Below the pieces are notes generated by a model, which did no database searches, had not been told where the DNA came from, and saw only the letters and a program-made list of their open reading frames with translations. Position numbers and translations under genes: made by a program. Shown here piece by piece: positions 1-6,640 of a stretch of DNA of 9,987 nt. Source of the DNA: GCA-003244245 sp036521655. Its GTDB lineage: Bacteria; Actinomycetota; Actinomycetes; Mycobacteriales; Pseudonocardiaceae. Position 1 is the first letter of the stretch, and each line of letters starts with the position of its first letter. The DNA lies in contig DATDHI010000046.1 of NCBI GenBank assembly GCA_036521655.1, forward strand, positions 1-9,987, written 5' to 3'.

Positions 1-1
1 C

Positions 2-220
2 ACCCTCAACGCCGGCCGGTTCCCCATCCTGGCCACCCGCGACAGCGCCCGCGGCGAACAGGTCGACAACCACCAACACGAACTCGCCACCGAACTCGCC
101 CGCCGCGGCCTGGCCATGCACCGCGACGCCGACGCCATCACTCTCAACGATATGCTCACCACCCTGGGTACCGGGATCCGGCGGTCCAGCACCGCGGCAC
201 CCTTCCTGCTCCGCTCGTGA
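2..220 (+). CDS. Glycosyltransferase family 28-type, C-terminal end (partial, starts before the window)
   Basis: An open frame runs from the left edge to the TGA at 218-220 and gives 72 residues. It contains ILATRDSARGEQVDNHQHELATEL in outline: a Pro/Arg-type loop, then E-x-V-D-N-H-Q, then ELA-x-ELARRGLAM. The E-x-VD(D/N)HQ-x-ELA-x-x-LA-x-RGL pattern is typical of the C-terminal lobe of family 28 glycosyltransferases (MurG-like and PssE/EpsE-like), where it lies beside the UDP-sugar site. The most likely role is adding a sugar to a lipid-linked polysaccharide intermediate on the cytoplasmic face of the membrane, which fits the EPS genes that follow. The N-terminal part is outside the window, so I cannot tell a one-piece enzyme from the short PssE-type subunit. 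The stop overlaps the next gene's start in a GTGA, implying co-transcription and coupled translation. The family is fairly secure; the substrate is unknown. Confidence 0.8.
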   Translation, partial: TLNAGRFPILATRDSARGEQVDNHQHELATELARRGLAMHRDADAITLNDMLTTLGTGIRRSSTAAPFLLRS

Positions 221-1323
221 AGGCAGGCGCCCGAATCGGTACCGTCCCGGGCGTGAATGTCCCCGCCACGTCGTCCCCGGGTGAGTCCGAGACCGTGCTC
301 ACCGATCCACGCAGCGATCCCCGCTGGCGCCAGCTCGCCCTGGGCCCGTACGGCAGCGTGTTCACGTCCCCGCCGTGGATCGAGGCGGTGTGCGCCACCT
401 ACGGCTTCGCCCCGGCCAGCAGCATTCTCCTCAGCTGGGACGGGAAACCACGCGCAGGATTGGCCTGGGTGCCGATCAGCGATATCCGTGGGGACCGGCG
501 CTCGAGCCTGCCCTTCTGCGACCGGGCCGACCCGCTGACCGGTGACCAGGTCGAGTGGAAAGCCCTTGTTGACGGAGTCATCACGGCCTCCGCTGCGCTG
601 ACGCTGCGGTGCTTCGACACCGCCGTGCCCGTCTGCGACCCCCGCTTCGAGCGGGTCGCTACCGCGGCCTGGCACGGCACGCCGCTACACGGCGGCCTGG
701 AGGAGATCCGGCGGCGGCTGTCCCAGCACGCCCGCCGCAACATCGGAATCTCGCAACGCGCCGGGGTCCAGATCGAGGTACACACCGGCCGGGACGCCGT
801 GCACCGGTTCCACGGGCTGCACGTCTTGCTGCGCAAACGCAAGTACCGGCTACTGGCCCAGCCGATCGAGCTGTTCGACCACATCTGGGACGCCTTCACA
901 CCCGACGATGCGATCGTCACGATGCTCGCCCACGCCGGGGACGAGCTGATCGCCGGTGCGGTCTTCCTGAGCTGGGGAGACACGCTGTACTACAAGTTCG
1001 GCGCGTCGCGCCACGAGCATCTGGGCCTGCGCCCGAACGATGCGATCTTCTGGGCCGGGATCCGCTGGGGCGTCGAGCGGGGCGCACGGCTGCTCGACTG
1101 GGGGCTCAGCGACCTCGATCAGCCAGGCCTCCTCGCCTACAAGCGCAAGTGGGCCACTGAGGAGCGGAACATCGTGACGCTGCGCGCCGGCGGGGAGCGC
1201 GCGCGGAGCAGCTCGGAGGCCGGCCCGATGCTCGGCGAGCTCACCCGGCTGCTCACCGACGATGCCGTGCCTGACGAGGTGACCCGGCAGGCCGGCGCGC
1301 TGCTGTACCGCTACTTCTGCTGA
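217..1323 (+). CDS. FemAB/BioF2-like acyltransferase (GNAT superfamily), probable polysaccharide-decorating enzyme
   Basis: This 368-residue soluble protein has no signal peptide or membrane segment. An N-terminal part ending in a substrate-facing loop (SPPWIEAV near residue 51) is followed by a basic helix LSQHARRN (168-175), KRKYRLLAQP (about 207-216), a beta strand with YYKFGAS (258-264) and a terminal block LLDWGLSDLDQ...LLAYKRKW ending at W312. The last block matches the D-x-G-x-S...GL-x-x-(F/Y)K-x-x-W signature of the FemAB/BioF2-like acyltransferases often found in exopolysaccharide loci. Such proteins transfer acyl or aminoacyl groups; here the acceptor may be the amino sugar of the polymer, which is inference. 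The GTG at 217 overlaps the preceding TGA (GTGA) with no clear Shine-Dalgarno, so translational coupling is likely; GTG at 253 is the alternative start. The 3' half (850-1323) is overlapped in antisense by the open frame of the convergent operon. Confidence 0.8.
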   Translation: MKAGARIGTVPGVNVPATSSPGESETVLTDPRSDPRWRQLALGPYGSVFTSPPWIEAVCATYGFAPASSILLSWDGKPRAGLAWVPISDIRGDRRSSLPFCDRADPLTGDQVEWKALVDGVITASAALTLRCFDTAVPVCDPRFERVATAAWHGTPLHGGLEEIRRRLSQHARRNIGISQRAGVQIEVHTGRDAVHRFHGLHVLLRKRKYRLLAQPIELFDHIWDAFTPDDAIVTMLAHAGDELIAGAVFLSWGDTLYYKFGASRHEHLGLRPNDAIFWAGIRWGVERGARLLDWGLSDLDQPGLLAYKRKWATEERNIVTLRAGGERARSSSEAGPMLGELTRLLTDDAVPDEVTRQAGALLYRYFC

Positions 1324-1938
1324 ACCCGCCGGCTGGCGGCCGACACCGGTCCGCGCCGTCCTGGCCGTTCCCGCTGCCCTGGCCGTCCCCGCTGCTCTGG
1401 CCGTTCCAGTCGCCCTGGCCGCTCCGGCGGCTCTGGCCGTCCGGCCGTGCGGTGTCTTCCCCCATGGCTTGACCACCGAGAGCCCCGTCGCCGCGAGCAG
1501 CAGCACCAGCGCGACCGACCTGGCGATCAGAGACTGGATCCGGACCGGCTCAGCGTCCCCGGCGGCGATCTGGCTCAGCCGAGGCAGCATCAGCGCGAGT
1601 CCGGTGGCGGTCAACGTCGCGGCGATCCCGCATTTGGCGAGCACCCACCAGTGCCGCACCAGGCCCCACGGCGTGGACAGCCCGAGCACCAGCCCGCTGC
1701 TCAGGGCGAGGAACACGACCGGCACCAGCACCCAGCTGGCGAGCGCGCCCATCGCGGCAGCTATCCCGGCCCGCACGACCGGGTCAGCGGTGGAGAGGCC
1801 GGTCACCTCCAGCGCCACCAAGGCCCCGATAAGCCCGAGCCACCCCACCGATACCGCGACGTGGGCGGTGAGCACGGCCACCCGGGCCCGGCGCGAGAGT
1901 CGTGGAACCGCAACAAATCGTGTAGCGACGGCCGTCAA
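850..1938 (-). CDS. DUF2269-like four-helix integral membrane protein with an unexplained C-terminal frame extension
   Basis: The first ~165 residues look like a real small membrane protein. Hydrophobic segments lie at about 20-46, 62-86, 98-119 and 137-156, and a TPWGLVRHWWVLAK motif (89-102) precedes the third helix. That motif and the ending VVKPWGKTPHG resemble small actinobacterial DUF2269-type membrane proteins of about 150-170 residues, whose function is unknown. The start is a TTG at 1938 with a strong Shine-Dalgarno (GGGGGGAG, 1944-1951) five bases upstream. After residue 165 the frame enters the 18-bp repeat tract and then runs 474 bases antisense through the acyltransferase gene to a TAG at 850-852, adding about 195 Ala/Arg/Gly-rich residues without family character. 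The antisense codons are exactly in register with the sense codons, so a stop needs a rare TTA, CTA or TCA codon on the other strand. The natural C-terminus is therefore uncertain; a one-base shift in the repeats would end the protein near 1253. It starts 36 bp after the sugar transferase stop, so it is probably the last operon gene. Confidence 0.65.
   Translation of the reverse strand: MTAVATRFVAVPRLSRRARVAVLTAHVAVSVGWLGLIGALVALEVTGLSTADPVVRAGIAAAMGALASWVLVPVVFLALSSGLVLGLSTPWGLVRHWWVLAKCGIAATLTATGLALMLPRLSQIAAGDAEPVRIQSLIARSVALVLLLAATGLSVVKPWGKTPHGRTARAAGAARATGTARAAGTARAAGTARTARTGVGRQPAGSAEVAVQQRAGLPGHLVRHGIVGEQPGELAEHRAGLRAAPRALPAGAQRHDVPLLSGPLALVGEEAWLIEVAEPPVEQPCAPLDAPADPGPEDRIVRAQAQMLVARRAELVVQRVSPAQEDRTGDQLVPGVGEHRDDRIVGCEGVPDVVEQLDRLGQ
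1360..1449. repeat. Five 18-bp imperfect tandem repeats at the convergent junction
   Basis: Five consecutive 18-base units begin at 1360, 1378, 1396, 1414 and 1432. The shared core on the + strand is (c/t)ctggccgt(t/c)cc followed by a GC-rich six-base variable end. Units 1 and 2 differ at a single position; the others diverge further. Because 18 is a multiple of three, the tract stays open on the - strand, where it encodes an Ala/Arg/Thr/Gly hexapeptide repeat (such as AGTARA) at the end of the DUF2269-like membrane protein. It sits exactly where two converging transcription units meet. I see no classical hairpin-plus-T-run terminator here. Confidence 0.85.
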
Positions 1939-1943
1939 GGCTG

Positions 1944-1951
1944 CTCCCCCC
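1944..1951 (-). promoter_or_regulatory. Strong ribosome binding site that decides a TTG start
   Basis: On the - strand, GGGGGGAG lies five bases before the TTG at 1938. It is the only good Shine-Dalgarno near the start of the DUF2269-like gene. No ATG or GTG is available before the internal GTG codons at the edge of the first membrane helix, so it supports TTG initiation. Confidence 0.6.
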
Positions 1952-1974
1952 AGCTGCCAGAAGACGTTCGTTGG

Positions 1975-2646
1975 TTATTTCGCGCCGTGCCCCCGCAACA
2001 GCGTCGGGACGGTTCTCATCAAGATCACGAGATCGGTCCAGAAACCCCAGGTACGCACATATCTGAGATCGAGTTCGAGCATCTCCAGCGTGCCCATCGT
2101 GCTGCGCCCGCTGACCTGCCAGAGCCCGGTGAGGCCTGGCCGGACGGTGAACCGGCCGTTGAAGCGGGCCGGGAACATCTCAGCTTCCCATTCCAGGCAC
2201 GGCCGGGGCCCGACCAGCGACATCTGTCCCAGCAGGACGTTGAACAGCTGGGGGAGCTCATCGGCGCTGGTGCGCCGCAGTATCGCGCCGACCCGGGTGA
2301 CCCGCGGGTCACGGTCGATCTTCCAGCTGCCGCCGACCGAGGTGTCCTCCCCCCGCAGTTCGCGGGCGATGAGCTCGCGATGCTGCGCATCCGACCCCCC
2401 CACCCGCATCGTCCGGAACTTGTACATCGTGAATGGCCGGCCCCCTCGCCCTACCCGCTGGTGGCGGTACAGCGCCGGGCCCTGGGTGCCTAGCCTGATC
2501 GCCAGAGCCACGAGCAGCATGGGGATAACGAGCACCAGCAACGCCACCGCCACCAAGGCGACATCGATGAAGCGCCTGGCGGGCGATTCCCAGCGAGCGG
2601 GGGCCCGCACTTGATCAACGCCGCCTTGATCAACGCCGCTGGACAC
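1975..2646 (-). CDS. Initiating sugar transferase, polyprenyl-phosphate glycosyl-1-phosphate transferase (ExoY/WcaJ type, short form)
   Basis: The 223-residue protein catalyses the first membrane step of polysaccharide synthesis: transfer of a sugar-1-phosphate from a nucleotide sugar to undecaprenyl phosphate on the cytoplasmic face. One hydrophobic segment (about 26-50), probably a re-entrant helix as in PglC-like enzymes, is followed by RHQRVGRGGRPFTMYKFRTM (61-80), the catalytic Asp-Glu dyad in SADELPQLFN (D129, E130), SLVGPRP (143-149) and VRPGLTGLWQVSGR (168-181). These are the hallmark motifs of the bacterial sugar transferase family. The length matches the short ExoY/PglC class; the N-terminal multi-helix domain of WcaJ/WbaP is absent. 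The GTG start at 2646 has GGGAGG four bases upstream and lies inside the 3' end of the ligase-like gene (17-base overlap). A second in-frame GTG at 2610 follows a 15-bp duplication. The first sugar cannot be read from the sequence. Confidence 0.93.
   Translation of the reverse strand: MSSGVDQGGVDQVRAPARWESPARRFIDVALVAVALLVLVIPMLLVALAIRLGTQGPALYRHQRVGRGGRPFTMYKFRTMRVGGSDAQHRELIARELRGEDTSVGGSWKIDRDPRVTRVGAILRRTSADELPQLFNVLLGQMSLVGPRPCLEWEAEMFPARFNGRFTVRPGLTGLWQVSGRSTMGTLEMLELDLRYVRTWGFWTDLVILMRTVPTLLRGHGAK
2610..2639. repeat. 15-bp perfect tandem duplication in the 5' end of the sugar transferase gene
   Basis: The 15-mer cttgatcaacgccgc occurs twice in direct succession, at 2610-2624 and 2625-2639. 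On the - strand it duplicates five codons, giving the N-terminal repeat GVDQ-G-GVDQ before the membrane helix. The second copy also contains the stop codon of the upstream ligase-like gene, so the duplication helped create the 17-base overlap between the two genes. Confidence 0.9.
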
Positions 2647-4069
2647 AGAGCCTCCCAGTGGTGATAGCCATCAATGTGAACAGCACATCCCCGGTGCCTC
2701 GTAGCGTCAGGTGCGGATCGATGACCGTGAGGATCAGCACGAACCACCAGCAGACCCAGAGCGCCGACGCCGTCGCGCCGACGCCGCCCGGCTCCTCCAT
2801 GAGCTCCCGAGCCCGGCGCAGCACCACGACCGACAGCCAGATGAAAGCGGCCAGCAGCGGGATGCCACCGATCCACAGCAGCTGCAGGTAGCCGCCCTCC
2901 AGGTAGATGACCTCACGCCACCTCTCGGGAGCCGGCAGCACCGAGTTCGGCGACACCCCGAGCAGCACATTGATGAAGTCGAACCTGGGCAGGTAGAAGT
3001 TGGACAGGTTGTTCCAGCGGCCGATCCAGCTGACCGGCACTCCGTAGGTGCCGAACCCCTGCAACCGGCCGATCAACGCCGGCGCGCCGAACGCGAGCAC
3101 CAACGGCACCAGCAACAGGAACCGCATCGAACGTCGGCGCAGCTCGGCGAAGCGCCAGAGGATGAGTGCGGCTGCCACGACCGCGGAGATCCAGGTGGAG
3201 AACTGCCCTGCGGCCAGCACACCCGCCCCGAGCACGAGTCCCAGCCCCAGCCGCTCGCGCCGATCCAGCAGCCCCTTGGCCCCGCAGCAGATCACCAGCG
3301 TCAGGCAGATGATGATGTAGTCACCGGTGGCCAGCGACGAGGCGAGGGTCGTGGTGCCCCGCTCCTCCAGCGCGCCCGCGACGCTGTCGGGCGACCAGAC
3401 CGCCTGCAGCGCAGCGACGACCGGACCGACCTGGAGAGTCTGCAGGATCGCGATCACCGCGACCACCGCCCCCGGCCAGATGATCAGCCGGAAGCACCGC
3501 ACCAGCTGGGCCTCAGTGGTGATGGTGAAGCGCACCAGCAGGTAGATCGCGACGAGCTTGCACACCGGCAGCACGGCGGCAAGATCGGAGGTCAGCGGCG
3601 TCTGCCCGCGCACCAGCATGGACAACAGCGGCCACGCCGTCGACATCAGCAGGAAGACCCCGAGGGGGATGTCGAGCTGGTTGAGCTGCAGTGGTATTCG
3701 GTCACCCCGGCACCATCGGAGGTAGCCACCGAGCAGTGCCCCGAGCACCAGCACGGCCAGCAGCGCCTCGTTCGGCCGCACCAGCGGGATGAGGTTGCCC
3801 CGGTCGATGCCGGCGATGATGGGCAAGGTGCCCAGGTAGGCGTAGGTTGCGAAGACCGGCCGGTAGGCCGCGGCGGCGACGAGCCCGAGCACCGCCAGCA
3901 CCCCGATGGCGCTGATCGCGACCAGCGGTCCCGCCGCTGCCGCGAGGATCCCGCCGACCAGGGCGCATGCCGCAGCGCCCAGCCCGAGCCAACGGCTGAT
4001 CTGCGGGGTTGGCGTGCCCTCGCTGGAGGCGGGAGTTGTGCCGGATGCGGGTGGAAGAGTTCGGGTCAT
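2630..4069 (-). CDS. O-antigen ligase/polymerase-like multi-spanning membrane protein
   Basis: With the ATG at 4069 the protein has 479 residues. It is very hydrophobic, with about 11-12 predicted membrane segments beginning near residue 27. A long, less hydrophobic loop (about 330-395) contains WIGRWNN, FDFINVLLGVSPNS and YLEGGYLQLLW. This layout, many helices with one large extracytoplasmic loop near the C-terminus, is that of the Wzy_C/O-antigen ligase superfamily. In an EPS operon beside Wzz-like and flippase genes the likely role is polymerising lipid-linked repeat units (Wzy) outside the membrane; ligation of finished polymer is the alternative. I chose 4069 because ATG overlaps the preceding gene's TGA as ATGA. 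The frame is open further upstream to 4204, but that stretch encodes a basic Arg/Pro/Cys-rich peptide inside the flippase gene, so it is probably not translated. The 3' end overlaps the sugar transferase by 17 bases. Confidence 0.83.
   Translation of the reverse strand: MTRTLPPASGTTPASSEGTPTPQISRWLGLGAAACALVGGILAAAAGPLVAISAIGVLAVLGLVAAAAYRPVFATYAYLGTLPIIAGIDRGNLIPLVRPNEALLAVLVLGALLGGYLRWCRGDRIPLQLNQLDIPLGVFLLMSTAWPLLSMLVRGQTPLTSDLAAVLPVCKLVAIYLLVRFTITTEAQLVRCFRLIIWPGAVVAVIAILQTLQVGPVVAALQAVWSPDSVAGALEERGTTTLASSLATGDYIIICLTLVICCGAKGLLDRRERLGLGLVLGAGVLAAGQFSTWISAVVAAALILWRFAELRRRSMRFLLLVPLVLAFGAPALIGRLQGFGTYGVPVSWIGRWNNLSNFYLPRFDFINVLLGVSPNSVLPAPERWREVIYLEGGYLQLLWIGGIPLLAAFIWLSVVVLRRARELMEEPGGVGATASALWVCWWFVLILTVIDPHLTLRGTGDVLFTLMAITTGRLCVQRR
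2651..2656 (-). promoter_or_regulatory. Ribosome binding site for the sugar transferase
   Basis: GGGAGG on the - strand lies four bases before the GTG at 2646, within the last codons of the upstream gene. It favours 2646 over the internal GTG at 2610 as the start. Confidence 0.5.
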
Positions 4070-5679
4070 GATCCACCACCGATCCGTCGCGGCACGGCAA
4101 CACGGAGGACGAGAGCGTAGATCCCGAGCGCCGCGACCCCACCCAGGACGAGCAGTGCGAAGTCCCCGAGCCGGCCGCTGCCGTTGACACCCTGGAACCA
4201 CCAAGCTGCGATGGCTACCGGCAGCATCGCCAGGGTGGCCAGCACTGCACCGGACAGGGTGCGGGCCTCGATGAACCGCTCGGGCCGGATCGCGTGGCGC
4301 AACCGCGCCAGCACCGTCCCGGCGGCGGCCAGCTCACCGGCCAGGATCGCCACGACCAGCCAGATCAGGCGCGACCCGTCGGCGGGCAGCAGCAGGGTCG
4401 CGGCGGCGGCCGCCAGAATGACGCCGAAGGCCACCTCGCTCGCCCGGCGCGGAATGCGATCGTCCAAGCGCGCGAACAGCGCCTGGCGGCCGATGTCGTG
4501 TACCCCGCCGACCAGCTGAGCCACCGCCACCACCACCAGGCAGGTCGCAAGCTGGCCGATCAGGGATGCGTGTCGTAGCTCGCCGTTGGCGAGAAGGTTC
4601 GCAGTAGGTCCGGAGAGCACCGCGAGCAACACCAGCAGCGGCAGGCTAGCGATCACGGCGTAGGACAGACCCTTGCGCCACGCCGAGCCGAAGGTGGCAC
4701 CGTCGTCGCGATGGGCGGCGTCGGCCAGCTCGGGCAGCGCGGCCATCGAGACGGCGCGCGCACTGACGTAGGACAGCGCGTAGAAGACCGAGTAGGAGAG
4801 CTGTACGACGAAGACGCCGCCCGGCACCGTGCCGGCCAAGGCGAGGAGCACGTACATCGCGGCGGACGGCCATGCCGCCACGCCCAGGGAGCGCCGCATC
4901 CTGCGGGTGATCGCGACGGCCTCGGGGTCGTGCCGCCAGCGCATCGACGGGCGGGTCAGCAAGCCCACCCGCGCGGTGCCGAACATCTGCAGCGCGGCGT
5001 GCACCGCGACGGCCACCGTGCTGCCTACGCCAAGCACGATCACCATGCTGATCGGCACGTGCGCGACATCAAGGCCCGTGCCGTAGTGCCAGCCGGCCAG
5101 CACCACCGTCAGAATCAGGATGATGTTCTCCACGGCCGGTGCGCCCGCCGCGAGTCCGAAACGTCCGCGGGCCTGCTGGGAGGCCATGCCCAAATGCACC
5201 ACGGCGTACAGCAGGACCTGCGGCGCGACCAGCAGGACCAGCACCGTGGTGAGCCACAGGCCCCGAACCCGTTGCGCGGGGTCCGGGATTCCGAAGGTCA
5301 GCGTCCAGGCCACCGCCGGTGAGAGGATCATCAGCAGCGCCACAACCGCGGCGGAGATCGCCAGCAGCCACCCGGCCACCCGGCTGAGCACTTCCCGCGC
5401 CCGGGTCAGCCCTCCGGCACCGACGGCCCGGACCACGCCCGGCACCAGCACCATCGCCAGCACCGGCCCGGCGATCGACGTGAACACCAGGTTGGGGACG
5501 ACGTAACCGGCCTGGAACGCATTGGCGAAATAGGTGGGACCCAGCATCGCGCCGATCACCACCACGCGGAGCAACCCGGTAGCGCGGCTGACCAGCGTCC
5601 AGCCGGCAACGGTCGCCGAGTTGCGCGCGGTCGCGGTGGGGGCGGGGTCCTCTATCGCTGTCACCGTCGGTACGGCCAC
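4066..5679 (-). CDS. MurJ/MviN-family lipid-linked oligosaccharide flippase (MOP superfamily)
   Basis: From the GTG at 5679 the protein has 537 residues and about 14 membrane segments, the usual count for MurJ and Wzx exporters. The first helix carries SRATGLLR (31-38), equivalent to the SR-x-x-G-x-x-R signature of the MurJ family, followed by an AFQAGYVVPNL segment equivalent to the conserved A-F...(L/V)PN region. The probable role is flipping an undecaprenyl-diphosphate-linked repeat unit from the cytoplasmic to the outer face. No extended C-terminal cytoplasmic domain follows the last helix; mycobacterial MurJ has one, so this looks more like an EPS-dedicated paralogue than the cell's lipid II flippase (inference). 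The frame is open to 5760, but the extra N-terminal residues are Trp-rich and lie inside the Wzz-like gene. GTG 5679 has a GAGGG/GGCGGG stretch just upstream and lies 10 bp after the preceding stop. The gene ends in an ATGA overlap with the ligase-like gene. Confidence 0.87.
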   Translation of the reverse strand: MAVPTVTAIEDPAPTATARNSATVAGWTLVSRATGLLRVVVIGAMLGPTYFANAFQAGYVVPNLVFTSIAGPVLAMVLVPGVVRAVGAGGLTRAREVLSRVAGWLLAISAAVVALLMILSPAVAWTLTFGIPDPAQRVRGLWLTTVLVLLVAPQVLLYAVVHLGMASQQARGRFGLAAGAPAVENIILILTVVLAGWHYGTGLDVAHVPISMVIVLGVGSTVAVAVHAALQMFGTARVGLLTRPSMRWRHDPEAVAITRRMRRSLGVAAWPSAAMYVLLALAGTVPGGVFVVQLSYSVFYALSYVSARAVSMAALPELADAAHRDDGATFGSAWRKGLSYAVIASLPLLVLLAVLSGPTANLLANGELRHASLIGQLATCLVVVAVAQLVGGVHDIGRQALFARLDDRIPRRASEVAFGVILAAAAATLLLPADGSRLIWLVVAILAGELAAAGTVLARLRHAIRPERFIEARTLSGAVLATLAMLPVAIAAWWFQGVNGSGRLGDFALLVLGGVAALGIYALVLRVAVPRRIGGGS

Positions 5680-5689
5680 AGACCCGCCC

Positions 5690-6640
5690 TCATCGACTCG
5701 TCCTGCGCCGGGCAGCCATCGCCACGGCACCGCCGGCCACGAGCAATCCCACCAGCGCACCGGTGCCGGCCGTGATCAACGGTTGCGGGCTGACCGGGTC
5801 GGGCAGCACGTACGGCGGCGTCAGCAGCTGAGCGTTCGGTCCCGACCGGCCGGTGAGGTTGAGGTCATCGATCCGGGCCTGGATCGCTTTCTCCCGATCC
5901 TGGGACGCGGTCACCTGGGTCCTGGCGTCGTTGAGCGTGACCTGGGTGGCGGTTCCCGCAAGGACCTGCGGCGTGAGCTGGACCACTCGCGCTTGGAGCT
6001 TGGCGGTGGTCGCGCGGGTGTCCGCGAGTTGCGCGTCGAGGTTGCGGGTCACCCCGCTGGGCTGGCCCACCAGGGCCAGGTACCCGTCCATCACGGCCTG
6101 CAGCGTCTGCTTCGCACCCTCCTTGGTGGTTCCGTGGGCCTCGACCTGGATGACCTCGCTGGTCTGCAGGACCGCCACGCTGACGTCTCTATCGATGTCG
6201 GTGTACTGCCGGCCCAGCTTCTGCGCGACCGGGCCGAGCACGGCGCGGCTCTTCAGGAACACCAGCTGGGTGCTGAGCTGCCGGTCCTGCCGCAACGGGT
6301 CGCCGCCCGCCTGGTCCTGGCTGATGGGGTAGAGGATCTCGGCCCGCGCTCCGTAGGTTTTGTGCCACACCAGCGCGCCGGCCAGCCCTGCGGCAGTGCC
6401 GAGCAGCACGATCGTCACCGCCAGCAATCCCAGCCGAACCGCCGCGGCGGGCGTCAACCGGCGGCCACCGCGAGGATCCGCCGGACGCTCGCCCGGACCG
6501 ATCGGGTGCGTCATCGACGGCGGGATCGGCGGCGCTACGTCACCCCTCCCGGTGGACTGCTGCGGCTGATCCACCGACCCCATCGCACGTCCGTTCGACT
6601 CATTCGCCCCGTACTGGAAGACATTGGAAATGTTCGTCAC
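5690..6640 (-). CDS. Wzz-like polysaccharide chain-length determinant / co-polymerase, without kinase domain
   Basis: The 316-residue protein has a long Pro/Gly-rich cytoplasmic N-terminus (1-66), a first membrane helix (about 68-92), a central extracytoplasmic domain of about 190 residues and a second helix (about 288-311) followed by a short basic tail (RRRTSR). The central domain contains a Wzz-like LVFLKSRAVLGPVAQKL stretch (126-142) and a heptad-like, coiled-coil-prone region (about 200-262). A Pro-rich segment PYVLPDPVSPQP (276-287) precedes the second helix, as in Wzz proteins. There is no Walker A motif or tyrosine cluster after the second helix, so the BY-kinase partner, if any, is encoded elsewhere. 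The role would be to control polymer length together with the ligase/polymerase-like protein. The GTG start at 6640 overlaps the aminotransferase stop as GTGA and has GGAGGT five bases upstream. Confidence 0.83.
   Translation of the reverse strand: MTNISNVFQYGANESNGRAMGSVDQPQQSTGRGDVAPPIPPSMTHPIGPGERPADPRGGRRLTPAAAVRLGLLAVTIVLLGTAAGLAGALVWHKTYGARAEILYPISQDQAGGDPLRQDRQLSTQLVFLKSRAVLGPVAQKLGRQYTDIDRDVSVAVLQTSEVIQVEAHGTTKEGAKQTLQAVMDGYLALVGQPSGVTRNLDAQLADTRATTAKLQARVVQLTPQVLAGTATQVTLNDARTQVTASQDREKAIQARIDDLNLTGRSGPNAQLLTPPYVLPDPVSPQPLITAGTGALVGLLVAGGAVAMAARRRTSR

Noticed and set aside
1324..1359. Bidirectional intrinsic terminator expected between the convergent gene arms
   Set aside because: The sequence is GC-rich, but I find no stem-loop followed by a T-run on either strand; the space is mostly tandem repeat.
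1447..2493. 348-codon + strand open frame opposite the membrane protein and sugar transferase
   Set aside because: It is again in antisense codon register with the sugar transferase, has a Pro/Gln/Arg/His-rich composition, and conflicts with a gene carrying all its family motifs.
2711..4120. 469-codon + strand open frame opposite the ligase-like gene
   Set aside because: It is antisense in exact codon register with a real GC-rich gene, which makes long stop-free frames automatically. The product is a Gln/Arg/His-rich sequence without hydrophobic cores, while the - strand frame has clear membrane helices.
4070..4204. N-terminal extension of the ligase-like protein from a GTG at 4204
   Set aside because: The extra 45 residues are Arg/Pro/Cys-rich and overlap the end of the flippase gene. 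The ATG at 4069 forms a standard ATGA overlap.
5680..5760. N-terminal extension of the flippase from a start at 5760
   Set aside because: The added residues are Trp/Pro-rich, lie within the Wzz-like gene and precede a good GTG at 5679 placed just after the upstream stop.
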